Shown here: positions 46,315 through 60,259 of the stretch, piece by piece
Layout: each line of letters opens with the position of its first letter
Numbering within the stretch: position 1 is the stretch's first letter
Assembly (NCBI GenBank): GCA_013399855.1
Contig: VXAY01001098.1
Location: 153,658-217,657, forward strand
DNA: 64,000 nt
Direction of reading: 5' to 3'
Source: Oxyruncus cristatus
Taxonomy: Eukaryota > Chordata > Aves > Passeriformes > Cotingidae
Notes under the pieces: model-generated
Database searches by the model: none
Told to the model about the DNA's origin: nothing
The model's input: only the letters and a program-made list of their open reading frames with translations
Program-made: the position numbers and the translations under genes

Positions 46315-48162
46315 GTAATGGAATTCTGCTCAGTTATTTTACCAGGAGTAGAGGATGATTAGCACTAATTACAGCTTGTGACACTGAGAGAAATTAGGAG
46401 CGAAAATGCAAAATGTCCCTTAAAAATAATTATTGCAGTAATAATGTTATATGTCTTGAAGCAAACAAACAAAAAAGGCTTTCCATTTGCTGGATTGGGT
46501 CTTTTTGCTTGAAGTTTCATTTCATAATGGACTTGAACTTCATGGAAACTGATTCATATTTGACAATGTTCTGTCAGAAGAAGATTCCTATTTTTTTTTT
46601 TATTTTGTTCCCGTTTTTAACATTAAGCAGACAGCAGACAGAAACACAGAAGTTCTAAATCCTGTAATCATATTTAGCTACTTAAGAAGGAACTAGAAGT
46701 AAACAAATTAATTTTCCTAATGTTTACTAAGGGAGACAGTTAGACATGTATCTGCCCCTCAGACAGTCACAATGACCCGTAAGATACTCACCCTATTATA
46801 TCACTCCTATATGTGATATTGGCAGTATTCTGCTAAAGTGAAACATTTTTAGCCTGCAGTGTACATAAACCAGCCTTTGAAACAGCAGTGACATCCCTGC
46901 CCACGGTGTGGGCGTCTGAGCACCTACAGGTGTACAATAAAGAGAGACATCTCTGAAGTTCCAAAACTGCTCCAGATATGCTAATAGGATCTCATGTTTA
47001 AGTCTTGTGAGGGTGTCCTGACCCCACTCCCAAAAACTCTGTAAACAGCAGCCATCAAGGACAGGTATTGGAACTTCATTAAGGAACACATGGTTATTAA
47101 ACTGGAGGTGCAGTAATGGGCTACAGCTGTGCTTCTCTGCAGAGTGAGCAGAACTGCCTCACAAAGGGAGGTGGGTAGCAATTTCTCATTCAGGAGGACA
47201 TTTCTAGTTAAAATTCATACACTTTGAAATCAGCTCCAGAAGTATATGCATAGTTTTTTCTAATATGTTATTAGATGTTCTAAAACACTATAATCAAATG
47301 AGCTTTTCATTGGAAGCTGATGACAAAACTCATCTTTTCTCATTCATCTTCATCCTTTCCCATTCATCTTCAGCTTCAGTCATATTAAAATGTTAATCTT
47401 TTCTCCATCTATGTGGTTTTTTCCTACTATAGTATCCCAACACTAATATCTCACTTTCTTCTCTTCTTTGTTTCTCTAATAGAGTATCAACTGTTCAGAG
47501 CTGGGTTTTTTTCTCCTAATCAATGACTCTCAGCTTCTAGGACCCTGAAGCAATACTTTTGGTACATGGGACAAACAGCTGATTTTGCAAGTGAGGCCTT
47601 GAGTAATTTCAAGAAAATATTTCTGCAGGTGAAACTGAAAAGCGTCTCTTGTGCTAGAAAGAGAATATCTACAGCAGTGACTCTCAGGTTTGGAGAACTG
47701 GAGTGCCACTTCATCACTCAATAGAGCCATGAGCTAATTATTCTTCTACTGAATTAGGCTGTTGCATCATTTTGGAGTTATTATCAGAAAACATTTTATG
47801 GTGATTTAAGATCTTGTTAGATCCAGGATAAAAAATTATGTAGTAGGAAAAATAAGAAAATGGTGGATTTACCCTGGGTATTTATCCAGCACATGCTGTA
47901 AGTCATCATCATTATATTGTGCATTTTGAATTTCCAAGCCCTTCATTTCCTTTTGTTATGAGCCTTCTTCAAAGTGTTTTTAAGTCAGTGGAAAGTTCCT
48001 GCTGATATACACCAATTTTGGAACAGACACTAAAAGAGTTAAAAGAGCATAAAGGAGTGAGAACCTTAGTCTGACTATCTAATTACTGTTTTGTTTTTAT
48101 CCCAATGATTTTCCTCATGCTCTGTCAGATAAATACCTTTCTTTGTTTGTTTTTTTTCTTTC
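46315..48162. other. Unassigned DNA, no gene seen
   Basis: Unique sequence without recognised repeats. The 46850-47190 part has slightly higher GC and contains overlapping minus-strand frames of 97 and 66 codons with no domain. Confidence 0.55.
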
Positions 48163-48238
48163 ATTATTATTATTATTGTTGTTGTTGTTGTTGTTGTTTT
48201 GGGGTTTTGTTTTGGTTTTGTTTGTTTGTTCGTTTTTT
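48163..48238. repeat. (ATT)5-(GTT)7 microsatellite and T/G-rich tract
   Basis: ATT units at 48163-48177 pass directly into GTT units at 48178-48198, then into a TTTTGGGG/TTTTGTTT-type T/G-rich stretch. A frame through it encodes only Leu/Phe repeats. Confidence 0.88.
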
Positions 48239-51200
48239 CCCCTGAGGCACTGTGGCTTATATGGTCATGTTGTCTGTGTGACACTTGAGTTGGTCCATGT
48301 CTCCACAATATCAGTGAACTCTCTGGCCAATTTCAATCAAATCTGACAGACAATGCAGAAGCCTGAGGAATATTCCAGACCGTACCAACACCATGAGGAA
48401 AGAAAATGAACATAAAACTTTTTTTCTCATTAGTTACTGAAAGAAGGATGTAATATGAATTCACTCCATATAAAAAGCTCAGAAAAATCTGAGAGAGACA
48501 CAGTCAAGGAGGGAGAAGCAAATACCTTGAGAGCTGAAATAAAAACCAAAGCTTCATTTCAACATTACCCCTCATCTAATACCTATAAACCCATTTATGA
48601 GATAGATCATACATAACCAGCCATCACTCAATTTTCTGTTCACAGAACATGTTCTTTCAGCACGAATTTGCACAAAGGATACTTTTGACCACCCATCATA
48701 TAAAGGAAATATAAATATAGTAGACCAGGTGATTCTTATGGGTCAGCAGGTGGAGGTAATTTAATACTATTATTTGAACTGAACCTGAAAGGCTTAACAA
48801 GTCAGTTATGTGGTCCAAAGAGGGGAAAAAGTCAATGTCCATAGTCTGTAGGTCTTTCCTACTGGAGAGGAGGAAGATCAGGAGGCTGAGAAGTGCCTCT
48901 GGTGGCTTCTGGCCTGGCGCTGAGATGAAACTCACCTCATGGAATTTTAATACTAAACTTGGATATACTGTGTAGGATACAGGTTCTCTGTAAAAAGAGA
49001 GAATAAAAGAGTTGCTCTAAAAGGTGGGTGGGACCATGGCACAAAGATTTGGTGAAAAACATGAACTATAGAAATTCACCAAATCAACACTCACTTAGAT
49101 TGGGTGATTTGGTGATCAAAGTCTTACTGTTGGCACTTGGAAGCTCATAGGAAGGAAGGACACATAACAGTGCACTGCAAATTTGTTGAATACTGTAAGA
49201 CTGCTTTAATAGAGGAAACAGATAGGAAAAAAATCCACAAGACTCTTAGTTTAAATAACTTGAAGTGATATGATCTGACTTCAAGTACCAAAATTTAAAA
49301 ATTCCAGGTGTAATCACCTCAGTGTTCCCCAGTAGTTTGAAAAGAATTCCAGACACTTATCAAGAATGGTTGAGGTACCATGTGGATGGAAAATACGTTT
49401 ACTCGGCATTCAGCACCTGGACTTCATCCATCTGCTAACTAAGATGATAAGCCTTCTATTGGCAAACTTCTGCTCCTTGTAAGGACATTTAAAGCAGGAT
49501 TCATCTCAGTTAACTCTAAGTGTTTGTTTAGCCAAAGCTAATTGGCTCAGCTCCCTTTGCAGTCAGTGCAGTCAGAAATGGGCTGCTCTGGAAGGTGATT
49601 CATTTTGGCTGCTGTAGAACCAGCCTGAGTCACACTGAATCACGCTAGATATCACTCTGTGATAAAGGAAATAGCCTTAGACTTTGATGATTGTTAAAAG
49701 TGTGAATCAAAGTTGGATGACCGTCTTAGGTAGCTTTAGCCTGTTTCTGTTTACCAAACCATCTAGACCTCTCTAAGTCTAGCAATAAAATCAGTTTTTC
49801 ACTCAACTTTGTGGTTCTTTGCTTTCTTCCCAATTTGCAGATCTCCTTATCAATCTCCAGAGATAAGAAGTGAGCACAGTATTCCAATTACAGTTATACC
49901 AGTGTTAAATACAGAACTATTGCAATTTGCCCTCTCTATATGTTACACTAACCCTTTCAACCACTATGATGAAGTCCTTTACAGAATCCACCATTCTCAA
50001 AGTTGAATTTCACTGCCTTCTAGTAAAGGCTTCAGTTCCTAATTTCTGTTAATAAAGTTTAATATTTTTTAATGTATATTTGTAGATATATATACATTCA
50101 AATACATATAGATGCATATATTTGTGTGTGTGTGCAGTGCATTTGCAAGTGACCAGTTCCAAAGGCTTTTTCTCCTTGTTTTTTAATGCCCTCCATTAAT
50201 AACACATATTCTAGTATAATTTTCTCTCTCAAAAGCACTCCTGCTTTATGGGGATGTCTCAATTTCATTTAATTTTGAGACCTAGCCTATCTGAAGATAA
50301 CTTGTTGACTTTATAGTGCTCTTATTTCTTGAAAAAAAACATTTCTGAATTCAGATTGAATCTTTGAAAGTTTAAATATTAGATGATCAGAATTATCATC
50401 ATCACTCTTATACTTTACAAAAAGGCATCAAATTACTGTAGGTCTATTTTTATAAACCAATTTTATTTGATATTAATTATATTACCTTCCTTTAATTCTA
50501 TTTTAATTAAATCTCATATTAGCTATTTTATTGTTTGCCTTAGGTTAACTTTAAACTGACAAAAGGACATTTATCAGGGCATCCCATTTTCCTTTCTAAA
50601 TGTTTCTGTACATTGAATTTTTTCTAGATCTTTGGGAATTTTTCTGTGCCACAAGACTCCCTGTTATCCATTACATTTCAGAGGAACCTTCACCCAGCTT
50701 TTTTTGAAACTCTTTAATGTAAATGCTGAGATTTTGGGGATCTCCTTCCTTCTTCACGTTCTTTATAATTAGTTTTGGAAAGCAAAGCATTTCAGTTCCA
50801 TCACCCAGTGACCTGTAAACAACTTTTATCTTTTCCTCAACTACAGGGCAAAAAGACACTGATTCTTAAGCATAAGTCAATTAATCTTCTTCTTTTTTTT
50901 TTCTTTTTTTTTGAAGTTGTTATTTTTCCTTCTCCCTTGTTCACTATAATCTTATTTAAAAGGTTATATCAACTTATTTTAACATTCCAGTCATGTAACT
51001 CCTCACACCAGGTTTCAGTAATACGAACTAGGTCAAATTTATGCTCATAAATGAGCAATTCCAATTCCCTGTGTTTATTATCCAGGCTCCAAGCAGTAGT
51101 ATACAGGCAATTAAATAATTTCTTCTCCTCATGTCCTTCAGTGTCTTGATTAATTTGGTTCTCAACATTCTGATTTTGTTCAAAGTGAGTGCATGTTTGT

Positions 51201-54200
51201 TCCTGCTTCTCACCTTTTTTTTTCCCCTCAGTTTAACACCTGCCTGACTACAATAATTTAAAATTATTTCTTTGTACTAATTAAGTTTTAATCAGAATAA
51301 AGTAATTGGCCAAAACTAAAACTTTACAGAGGAATATACAATTTTCAATTAAATTCTCATCTAAAAAGATTTTCATTCCCAGGATAATTTCTGGTCAGAA
51401 GAAAAAGTCTAGGGTAACAACTAGTTAGGACACGTATTCAGTTTAGAATAAAATTTCCCATGAAAGTACTCTAATCTTCAGGAATTGTTTTATTATTTTT
51501 TTAAAGTAATCAGCTTTCATTCTTTCTTATTATGGGTTTTCAAGCTGGCATGTTTGCTTTCATATGTGTTTAGTTCTGGATGTACAAATTAAGTAATGAT
51601 TTAAAGTGGGGTCTGATATTCTATGTGATATAAGAAAAACATTTGAGCCAATACAATTTGGGTTTCTTTTTGGCACGTCTCTCATGATCTTACCTCATTT
51701 CAATACACACACACACAAATACACACAAATATGAAACTTTCAGCCAAACATGACATAAAAAAAAATGTTTTTAAATGGGAACTTTGTCTTGTGGGGAAAT
51801 AATTTTACACTTCAGTTTTTTCTAGACAGTTTACTTATTCAAAAGCTTTTCTTTTTTTTTTTTTTCTAATATCTGAAGGGGAAGTCACCCAAAGTTTAAG
51901 AGCTCTGACTTAAAAGAGAATACACTCAAATTTGTTGATAAAGTACTTTAAATTTAGGAGGAACATACTCACACTGTTTTTCACTTTCAGAAGCTTGTCT
52001 TTTATTTATTTTTCCTTTACAAGACAGAAGGGATTACTGAAAAAATTAGATGGATAGTCTTCTGTTGTCACCTTCATTGTGTGATGTTCTAGAAACATCA
52101 CTATTAAGGAGAATATACACCATCAGTAAGAGTTAAAAGACCTTTGCATGATAAGTTCAGAATTTACCACAAGCTTTTATCCATATCTCTAGTGCCCTGA
52201 TCTTGGATGTCTTCAGGGTATCCTACTCTGCGCATCAGAAAACAGTTTTTAATCTACATAGTCAAGAATACCTCACAAATTTTGTCTGACTCCTTCAGAC
52301 GGGCAACTCGTTTTATTGGGACTTGTGTAGCATCATTACCAACAACTGTACAGTATATTTACATATTTTCAGTTTGCTGCTGAGCCGTGTCTTTAGCCTG
52401 TATTCCTCATTTTCCACATTGAAGAACTATTGAGACCAGAAATGTCCAGGTATACAGAATTCTTGTTAGGCCTTTTCATGCTGATAGTGTACCTGCTCAC
52501 CAGTCTATCTCTGGTCATAGAGAGTGGTCAATCTGTTGTTTATGCTGCCAGCCTCTCACTCCAATGCTTTCCTTGCTCTCTGTTCTTTTTAAAATGGATT
52601 TTCCTTCCTAGATTCAGACAATAGTCCTGGCTTGCCCAAATATTTTTTTCACTTTATCGTTCCTCATCAAAGAGATCTGTTATTTACTCTTCCAGTGCAA
52701 AATCTCTTTGTTTTGAACATGGTTCAAATACAAAAATTCTTTATGTTTCTGAGAAGAAAATTAATAAATGGTTTCTCTGTTTCAAGTCAGAATATCTCAC
52801 CAGAGGGTAACATAGTATTGAGTACAACACTGAACTAGAAAAAAAAAATCATAACCTTTTGCAAAATCATCTGATTCCTCATAAATTCCCTTCACAACTT
52901 CCCTTCACAACCAGCTACAGCCAATCCTTGGTTCTACCCTTTGATAAACAGTAGAGAATTAATAAATGATCGATAACATCAGAAGTGAAATTAGGACCAT
53001 CTTTCACATGCCACTCCCCATTTCAAATCATGTCAACACCCCTTAAAAAAATCCTCAACTGGGAAGGAATTATAACCAATACAATGTCACTAAAGCAGAA
53101 TATCCTTCAAGTTAATAGCGGTTTGTAAACTACGTTTTCTGCTACAGTTAAGAAAATGTGAGCATTTGTTGAGGAAACAGGGAAAGAGAAAAGCTGTTTC
53201 TTATATGCTGAAAATATTCAAAGTCTTGTGTACATTTGGTCTCATCCAAATGTAATTTGAGAAGCTCACTTTTAATCTAGTTTGGGCTCTGATGATAACA
53301 GCTTCAATTTATACAATCAGAGACATTGCTGAGTGACTTTGCCTTCCCCTACATCAAAGGTAATTATTATTTTTATAGTTCAATTAGCAAACATTACATT
53401 TCTGTTTTCCTTGCAAAGATGGCTCCACCTAATTTAGCAATAACATACTTATCCTTGATGCCCTCTCAGGGACATGATGTTATTATAATAGACTCTTCTG
53501 GACCTATTGATTCTTGGGAGCAAGTTTGCTTCCAATTTGCACCTTTCAACCCTTTTCTTTAAACTTACACTAATAGGGCAATTTGCCAGTTGTAGATCAT
53601 AGCCTGCATTTTTTAAAAGAGAAATCTATACAACATTTTGCTCTAGAACAGTGCTTTTATCACCTTTTTCATCTTAATGACCAGAAAGACAAAAGCTAGG
53701 CCTGTTTCTTTGTATATAGATCTCAGAAAGAGATGAGTTTCCGCTACTGTAATGATTATTTTCCTGAGATTTCCAAAAATGTTCATGTCCTGTTCTCAGA
53801 TGAAACCAACAATCCCCCAAAAAGCAGAAAAAGAGGGAATTATTGCATTAGGCCAGCTCTAAGGGGATTTAGCATGTGACTCTAAGACAGAAAGCAAAAT
53901 GTCTGACTTGTTTACAGATGTTAGACATTGGATCACGCACTTCTCAAGTGAGTTTTCTTGTTACTCATGCAGGCGAACATGTATCAGTCACTCAGTCCTC
54001 TATGTGATGATATTGTTTCCTAAAATGGAATAGTCTAAGTTTCTTTTATATATTCTTAGGCCCTAATACAGTATGCTCTGTTGCGCTTTCATCCTTGGAG
54101 AGTTAAATGTTAGAGAAAAGCAACGGTAGAGGTCATTCCAATTTTGGATGGACTGAAGCTACCTCTGAAGGAATAGTACCTCTCTCCTCTGACTGCTGAC

Positions 54201-55098
54201 TAGGCTAACTGGATTGAAACTATGATGATGATCCTTACAGCAAGAATAAAATGGCGTAATTACTTTGGTGATTCTAATAATCATCTGGGGCTTGAATGTT
54301 TTTTTTCCCTTGATCTGATTCAATCAGGAATGGGTTTTTACTTTATCTTTCATAATGTAACACCCAGGCTAATTTACTATGAAGTGGTATCTTTTTTTGG
54401 AGTTTGAGTTTTGCCCATAAATTCCACTGAGGACCTGAGATGTTTGTCGTAATGAAAGTTTAGTTGAAATAAATATGTCTCTGTGGGAAATTTATGACTC
54501 TAGCAAAACATTTTCTCAGTAAAGAATCTTTTTTCAGCTGGGGGCAGTGAAGGGAGACAATTCCAAAACTCAAAGTCCTTAGCAGTTTCTTAGGAGGCTA
54601 TTCTGCGTTTTGCAAGAGCTGATCATAATTTATGGTTGCCTCAGGTACTCTGCATGATACTTTGTATTTTCCAGACTCCTGAGATGGTGGGGAATCCTGA
54701 GGAATGTTGACAGCCTGCTTCTTGAGGCTCACAGAGACTATTCCTTCATATTTTTCCTAGCAGCAGTTCAGCCAAAGGGTGTCTTATGCTTCCCTTTGTC
54801 GTGGCACTAGCAGGATAACCTGGTGTTATCTTGAGATGTCTCTGAGAGACCCCCATCACCTTGGCTCTGCCTTAACCTTTAGGCTCCAGCTAGACGTGTT
54901 TGAGTAACTCTTTGTCACGTTCCAGTAGAGCATGTTTGCATTGATTATGCACAATTATATCCTTGCATCATGGCAGCTCACCTGTGCATACTAGCCCCTA
55001 CCAGAGTGATTTATTACCAGCTAAATTGTTCCTAACAGAAGCCTGTTTATCACTGTCACGCGTGCAAGCAGCAGATATGAGCGTCTGTATGATCAGCC

Positions 55099-55102
<4 letters not shown>
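48239..55102. other. Long unassigned AT-rich stretch, no gene seen
   Basis: Nearly 6.9 kb with no transposon or gene that I recognise; all frames are under 95 codons. Between about 49480 and 49740 a repeat-free part (AAAGCTAATTGGCTCAGC, GAATCACGCTAGATATCAC) could be conserved non-coding DNA. T runs occur at about 50891-50910 and 51850-51865, and a short (CA)n tract at 51703-51717. Confidence 0.55.
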
Positions 55103-55133
<31 letters not shown>

Positions 55134-55151
55134 ACGTGTGTGTGTGCATGT
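55103..55151. repeat. (TG)15 microsatellite with imperfect extension
   Basis: Thirty bases of perfect TG (55103-55132) are followed by CACGTG and further TG units. Alternating purine/pyrimidine sequence of this kind can adopt Z-DNA. Cys/Val-rich and His/Thr-rich frames through it are artefacts. Confidence 0.95.
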
Positions 55152-55763
55152 GAAGGCGTGTGACCTGGGGGTAGATGAAGGCACACAGACTCACGGGTGT
55201 TTCTGATTATCTCTGTCAGGTCCACACCCTGTTCTATAACACCCATCACTGCTTTCCAGTTTCATGCCACTTCTAGCGCAAATATTGGTAGTTATAGAAA
55301 TCTCCGTTGATCCTGTTGTAACTTTATTGATCCCTTTCAACCTTCATCCATATAATGTCATTGAAGAGGTTCTTAAGGAAACAAGACCATTAATCAGCAC
55401 CCTAGTTAATTAAAGATCCACAATGACATTGGAAACCTTCAGAAATGATGGAAGGACCCCGGAAAAAAAGGGACACTTTGACTTTCAGGAAACATGCTTG
55501 CTCTAGGTTGTTCTAACACTTCTCTCTTTGAGATTTTAACAAGATGGGACAACTCAAGGCATTTTTTAATTCCCCACAGAAAATTATCCTTTACTGTTTT
55601 GTGCCTCTTACTGCTCTTTTATTAGCAAAAAAGAGAGTGAAAAATGACATAGTAAAGATCTGCTTCATATCAGATTTTAAATGAAGATACTGTAGGAAAC
55701 ATTAAAGGTATACATTAAAGGCCTTAACATTTTATGAGCCAGATCTTCCATTGAAAAATAGTG
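55152..55763. other. Unassigned DNA, no gene seen
   Basis: Unique AT-rich sequence between the microsatellite and the CR1 pair. Confidence 0.5.
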
Positions 55764-55810
55764 TCATAGAATGGTTTGGGTTGGAAGGTGCCTTAAAGAT
55801 CATCTAGTTC
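55764..55810 (-). mobile_element. CR1 LINE terminal 3' piece, antisense
   Basis: TCATAGAATGGTTTGGGTTG followed by GAAGGTGCCTTAAAGATCAT and CTAGTTC is the reverse complement of a CR1 3' end. Only about 47 bases remain. It ends exactly where a second CR1 begins in the opposite orientation. Confidence 0.88.
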
Positions 55811-56039
55811 TATGTCAGGGGAGGTTTAAGTTAGATGTTAGGAAAAGTTTCTTCTCCCATAGGGTGGTTGGGCACTGGAACAGGCTCTCCGGGGAAGTGG
55901 TCACAGCACCAAAACTGAGTTTGAGAAGTGATTACTCTCAGGCACAGGGTGTGCTCTTGGGAATGGTCCTGTGCAGGGCCAGGAGCTGGACTCAATGTTC
56001 CCTGTGAGTCCCTTCCAACTCAGCATGTTCTATGATTTT
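55811..56039 (+). mobile_element. CR1 LINE, 3' fragment, sense, different subfamily
   Basis: TGTCAGGGGAGGTTTAAGTT, GGAAAAGTTTCTTCTCCCAT, GGTGGTTGGGCACTGGAACA, then a CR1 3' UTR with GGTCCTGTGCAGGGCCAGGA, GCTGGACTCAATG and TCCCTTCCAACTCAGCATGT, ending in TTCTATGATTTTG. In sense it reads the ORF2 end as FKLDVRKSFFSHRVVGHWNR then LSGEVVTAP. Its 3' end differs from that of the antisense piece next to it, so the two are separate elements rather than one inverted copy. Confidence 0.92.
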
Positions 56040-57984
56040 GGGAATCTACTGAGGATAGGAGCCTGGATGTGCTATTCCCTACCTTTGCTTTCTTTGTCTT
56101 CACAACACGCTAGCCCTTCACTTAAAGTTTTTGTTTGGGTCTACCTGGCTGTTTCACTTCCTTATTTGATGGCTGTCAGTGATCCTCAACTAGTAGTGTC
56201 AGACCAGTGAGCACAACATCAACGTGCACATCAAACAGCTGGTACAGTTTGGTGCCTGGTTGGCAATACAAGTTGAATTGTGGAGGATCTGCCCTTTTGA
56301 CCTTAGAAAGGATCCCTGAAGAACAGTTTTGCTACATGTTGATGGAATGTGTATGTCTGGGATGAAGGAAGCCTTCAGGGCAGGGAGTAAAGCTGTTGCT
56401 TTAACCTGTACTAACCAGTGGCTAAAGTCATACAGACTTGACTGTCATATTGAATGAGGCAATGACCAGGATCTAGATTCAGACTTTCTTAAAGGCTGTG
56501 AACAGTCTGGATCAATTTGATCTGTATGTATTTGATAAAGGTGTTCCCACAGTACATTTGACAATGGCTTAAAGTAAATAAATATACTTAGTGTATTGAT
56601 GCACTTAGCAATCAGCCCAATTTAGCCCAGTTCACCCAGTGGCCTAGTCCTCTCATCCTAATCCTCTGCAGCCAGAGTGAAATACAGAGGATTACTCATT
56701 CCAAGTCTGAAATGAATGCATCACATCCATTTTGTTCCAAAAGTAATTGACTTTTAACTGGTTTTAATGCACAGATTGACAAACTCTGCTGCCAAATTCT
56801 TATAGCTCCAGAACTGATGAAGATTTTTGAAAAACTAACACTGAGGTTTATGAGCTTTGGCAAAATCATCTACCATCCAAGTGTCAGAACTTCTGAGAAG
56901 GTTGATACTTCATAGCTAGCTTGATACTGTTCCAGATAGTTTTAAAGCCAGCTTATGTTCTTTTTTGTTCAAAATGGCTTGTTCAAAGGTCTAGGGAATC
57001 ATCAAAAGTTGGGCAACTAACAATGTTGGGTTTGTTATGAATGCTCTATAACTTCCATGTGCTCTATAACTCTCATATTTTATAAACTGTTTGGGTGGGG
57101 GTTTTTTTAATTTTAATTTATTTATTGTCCATATTTGTATCTTATAGAAACTGACAGGAACTTTGTCTCTGGAAATCTTTTAAAAAATAAAACTTCTCTG
57201 CTCAATGGGCAGAAAAAAAAATTCCCAAACTTGCGGACTAGCAGTATAAGAAGAAAGGTATTTGAAACCATCCTACAGTAGATTTTGCTCGGCTACAGTT
57301 AAGTATCTTTGAACAGATAGGATCTTTTCCTGCAGGGCTTCAAAGACACATGAAACATTTGAAAATTGGGCAAACTTATATACATCTAACTTATGCATAT
57401 TAGGTTCCATTACAGACCATTACAGGCAGATAACTTCCTTTTATTTGAGTCTCAAAGAAAGTAATTGTCACAACTTTAATGTTTTTATCTAAAGAACTTA
57501 CTTGGAATTTGCTTTGCTCTTGGCATGAAGGAGCTCAGACTGGCCAGCCTTTCAGCTGGATTTGCAATAGCTTGTCTTTACTTAAAAAATAATATTGACT
57601 AGCTAAGGACAGATGATTTATTGTGTAATTCTGTAATTATTTCTTTTTCTGTATTAGCTAATTTGTGCTATGGAAGTAGAGAAATGCTGCACTAGCAGTT
57701 AATGAGTTTTTGTGTTAAAAAAAAAATATTTTGTTAAAAAAAAATTCAGAAACAGTCAAATGTGGAAATATGAGACTTCCATGCTGCAGAGAAAGATATA
57801 GCACAAACAACCAACAAACCCTAAAAAAATCACCTCTTTGAAAATATATTTTTTAAAAAATCTTTGTCAAAATTAATTAGCCAACCTTGGTAGAAAATAA
57901 AATATTTCTTGGGTAATATTCCAATCCAAATTCGGAGACTTTAAAGTTTCTTTGTTACAGATGTCTATGCTTGTCCTATTTATT
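56040..57984. other. Unassigned DNA, no gene seen
   Basis: Unique AT-rich sequence with A runs near 57716-57745. No recognised gene or repeat family. Confidence 0.55.
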
Positions 57985-58110
57985 ATAGAATAACAGAATC
58001 ATTAAGGTTGGGAAAGATGTCTAAGATCATCGAATTCAACCTTTGACTGAATACCATCAAGCCCATTAAAACCTGCTATCTAGACCCCATTAGAGATTAT
58101 GCCATTAAGT
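57985..58110 (-). mobile_element. CR1 LINE, old 3' fragment, antisense
   Basis: ATAGAATAACAGAATCATTA, AGGTTGGGAAAGATGTCTAA and GATCATCGAATTCAACC give a clear CR1 3' end. The following sequence (ACTGAATACCATCAAGCCCA) fits the CR1 3' UTR with substitutions and small indels. Its inner boundary near 58110 is approximate. Confidence 0.82.
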
Positions 58111-59824
58111 CCAGTTCCAAAGGCACAACATAGTTTACACAGTTATGCAGACACCTTGCAGAAGCTCCTGAACAGCAAGTTCATTGAGCAGTCAATTAGC
58201 TGTGTAGACTTCATAGTTCACATGTAAGCATCTAGTGTCATAACTCCAAACTAGCTGCACCATCGGTTTAGGGCTTGAAGATACAATACAGGGCTTTTTG
58301 AACACTTGTATCTTCTGAGTATCAATAGGACATCTAAAATGCCACTAGTTCTTCACAGTGTTTGAACTGCACCCTCATGGCTATATGTCAAGTAAGAACA
58401 CTGAGAGCTTGAATACCATTGTGAGATCAGATTTGAATTTGGTACTAAATTCAACACAGTGACTTACTCAAGTTTTCTCACTGTCTTTCAGACCATGATG
58501 TGGGCTGAAAACTGCAGTTTTCTTAATTTATATATTAAGAAGCACTGAATATTTCTATCTAGGGCTGTAGTCTGAATTGTCATCTTCATGGTAAGCCTTA
58601 ATAGGTAAATATTAATTCAGTGAGAGACTAAACTGTCTTCTCTGGGATGATTTTTTTACAGTGCATAGTTCGCTTTCTGGTTCTACTATGTTCTTACAGA
58701 ATGAGGACCATGTTGGAGAACAAATACTAAATAAGGCTAAATAATAATTTTATTGCCTTATAACTTGCAACGGTTTCCTGGCACAGAAGACACTGAATAC
58801 ATTACCTTAGAAAAAGTAGATGCCTTTTCTGGAAGTGGATGAATGATGTTTCTTTCTAGTTTTTGGTACATTCTTTAATTTAGTCTTTGTTTTGTCTTGT
58901 AGTAAGGGTACATGCAATTTCCCTCCTATATCACAGGAATGTCGACCAGTAAGCTGCATAAAGGTTTCAACAGTTAAGTGATTAAATTAAAGTTCTTTAA
59001 TTTAAAGTGTTATTATCTAGACTCAGGATAGAGAGAGAATGGGCTCTGTTGATGCAGCGTAGATGTGAAGTTTTATAGCATCAGTGTATAGAGGGAGTGA
59101 TATAAGGAGGCCATTACTTACTGTGGGAAGGACAATCTTTTGCCAGTAATAGCTGTTACTCAGGAAACAGACACCACCTGCCTTGAATCTATGATAAAGA
59201 ATTTGTTGGACTCCAGCTCTTAGAGGTAGTGGACTGTAAAATATCAGTAAATCAAATTATTAACATTCTATTATTAACTAGAGATATTTAGGAATTTGTC
59301 TGAAGACGGCAAAGTACCTAGAAAATGTGAGGACAAGTTAAGGACTAAATAATAGAAGATTAACTTAAAAATAGAATAAACTCAAGATAACATTTGCTAT
59401 CAGGAATCTGGAGTAGAAGGAGAATAAGGCACCCTATCTGAGTGCCTTATCCACAAATTATGAGGCATCCTACAAAAATTTGCAAAAAGCAGTGGGAGAA
59501 AAAAAAGTAACAGCCAAGGTGAATGTAATTTGGAGATTTTCCTACATTTCTGCAGGGTTGTTCTACTTTCTAATTATCTATAGAGAAACATTTTCATTAC
59601 TTGAACAGAGCTGATTATCGACCTGCTCCAAAGTCAATCAAAAGTCAACAGAAAGATAGAGCGACATTTTTCTCTGTCCAGCAAGGCTAAAAAAACTGAT
59701 CCCCTTTAATATGTTGATTGTAATACCGGAGCATTCTTCATGCTAATTGATTTACCTTGCAAAAGCTTAGTTTCCCCCATTTAGAAAGCTAAAACACACA
59801 TTAACTTTCCAAAATATGAAGAAG
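58111..59824. other. Unassigned AT-rich DNA, no gene seen
   Basis: No recognisable features. Open frames are shorter than 60 codons throughout most of the stretch. Confidence 0.55.
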
Positions 59825-59935
59825 AAACACACACACGAAAAAAAAACACACCAAAAAAACCAAACCAAACCAACACACACACACAAAAAAAAACAACAAA
59901 AAACAAAAAACCAAAACCACACCAAAAAAACCAAC
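59825..59935. repeat. A/C-rich low-complexity tract
   Basis: About 110 bases built almost only of A and C: (AC)n stretches, AACCAAACCAAACC and A runs of 6-9. One of several similar tracts in this window. Confidence 0.92.
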
Positions 59936-60259
59936 TTTGACAGAGGCAAACCAACCAAAGTTTAGATTTTATGTTTGCTCCCTGCCCTTTAGGCTAATTG
60001 AAGGAAACATGTTTGTGTTGTAGTTGCAGAGCACATTCAGTCATTCCACCTTTGCTGAAAAACCTTAATTCATTAATCCCTTGAAACCTGATTGTTTATG
60101 AATGTCTGTACCTATTCTGAACTGTAGGTATGTATGAACATGGCTGTTCAGTGGTTTCTCAAAATAATTCACAGTGATTGAAGAATTACTATTGGTACAT
60201 AGTTTTTAAGCTGGATAATGCTGATATGTATCTGGTGAATAAGAAGCATACACGAATGG
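59936..60259. other. Unassigned DNA, no gene seen
   Basis: Unique sequence between two low-complexity tracts. Confidence 0.5.
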
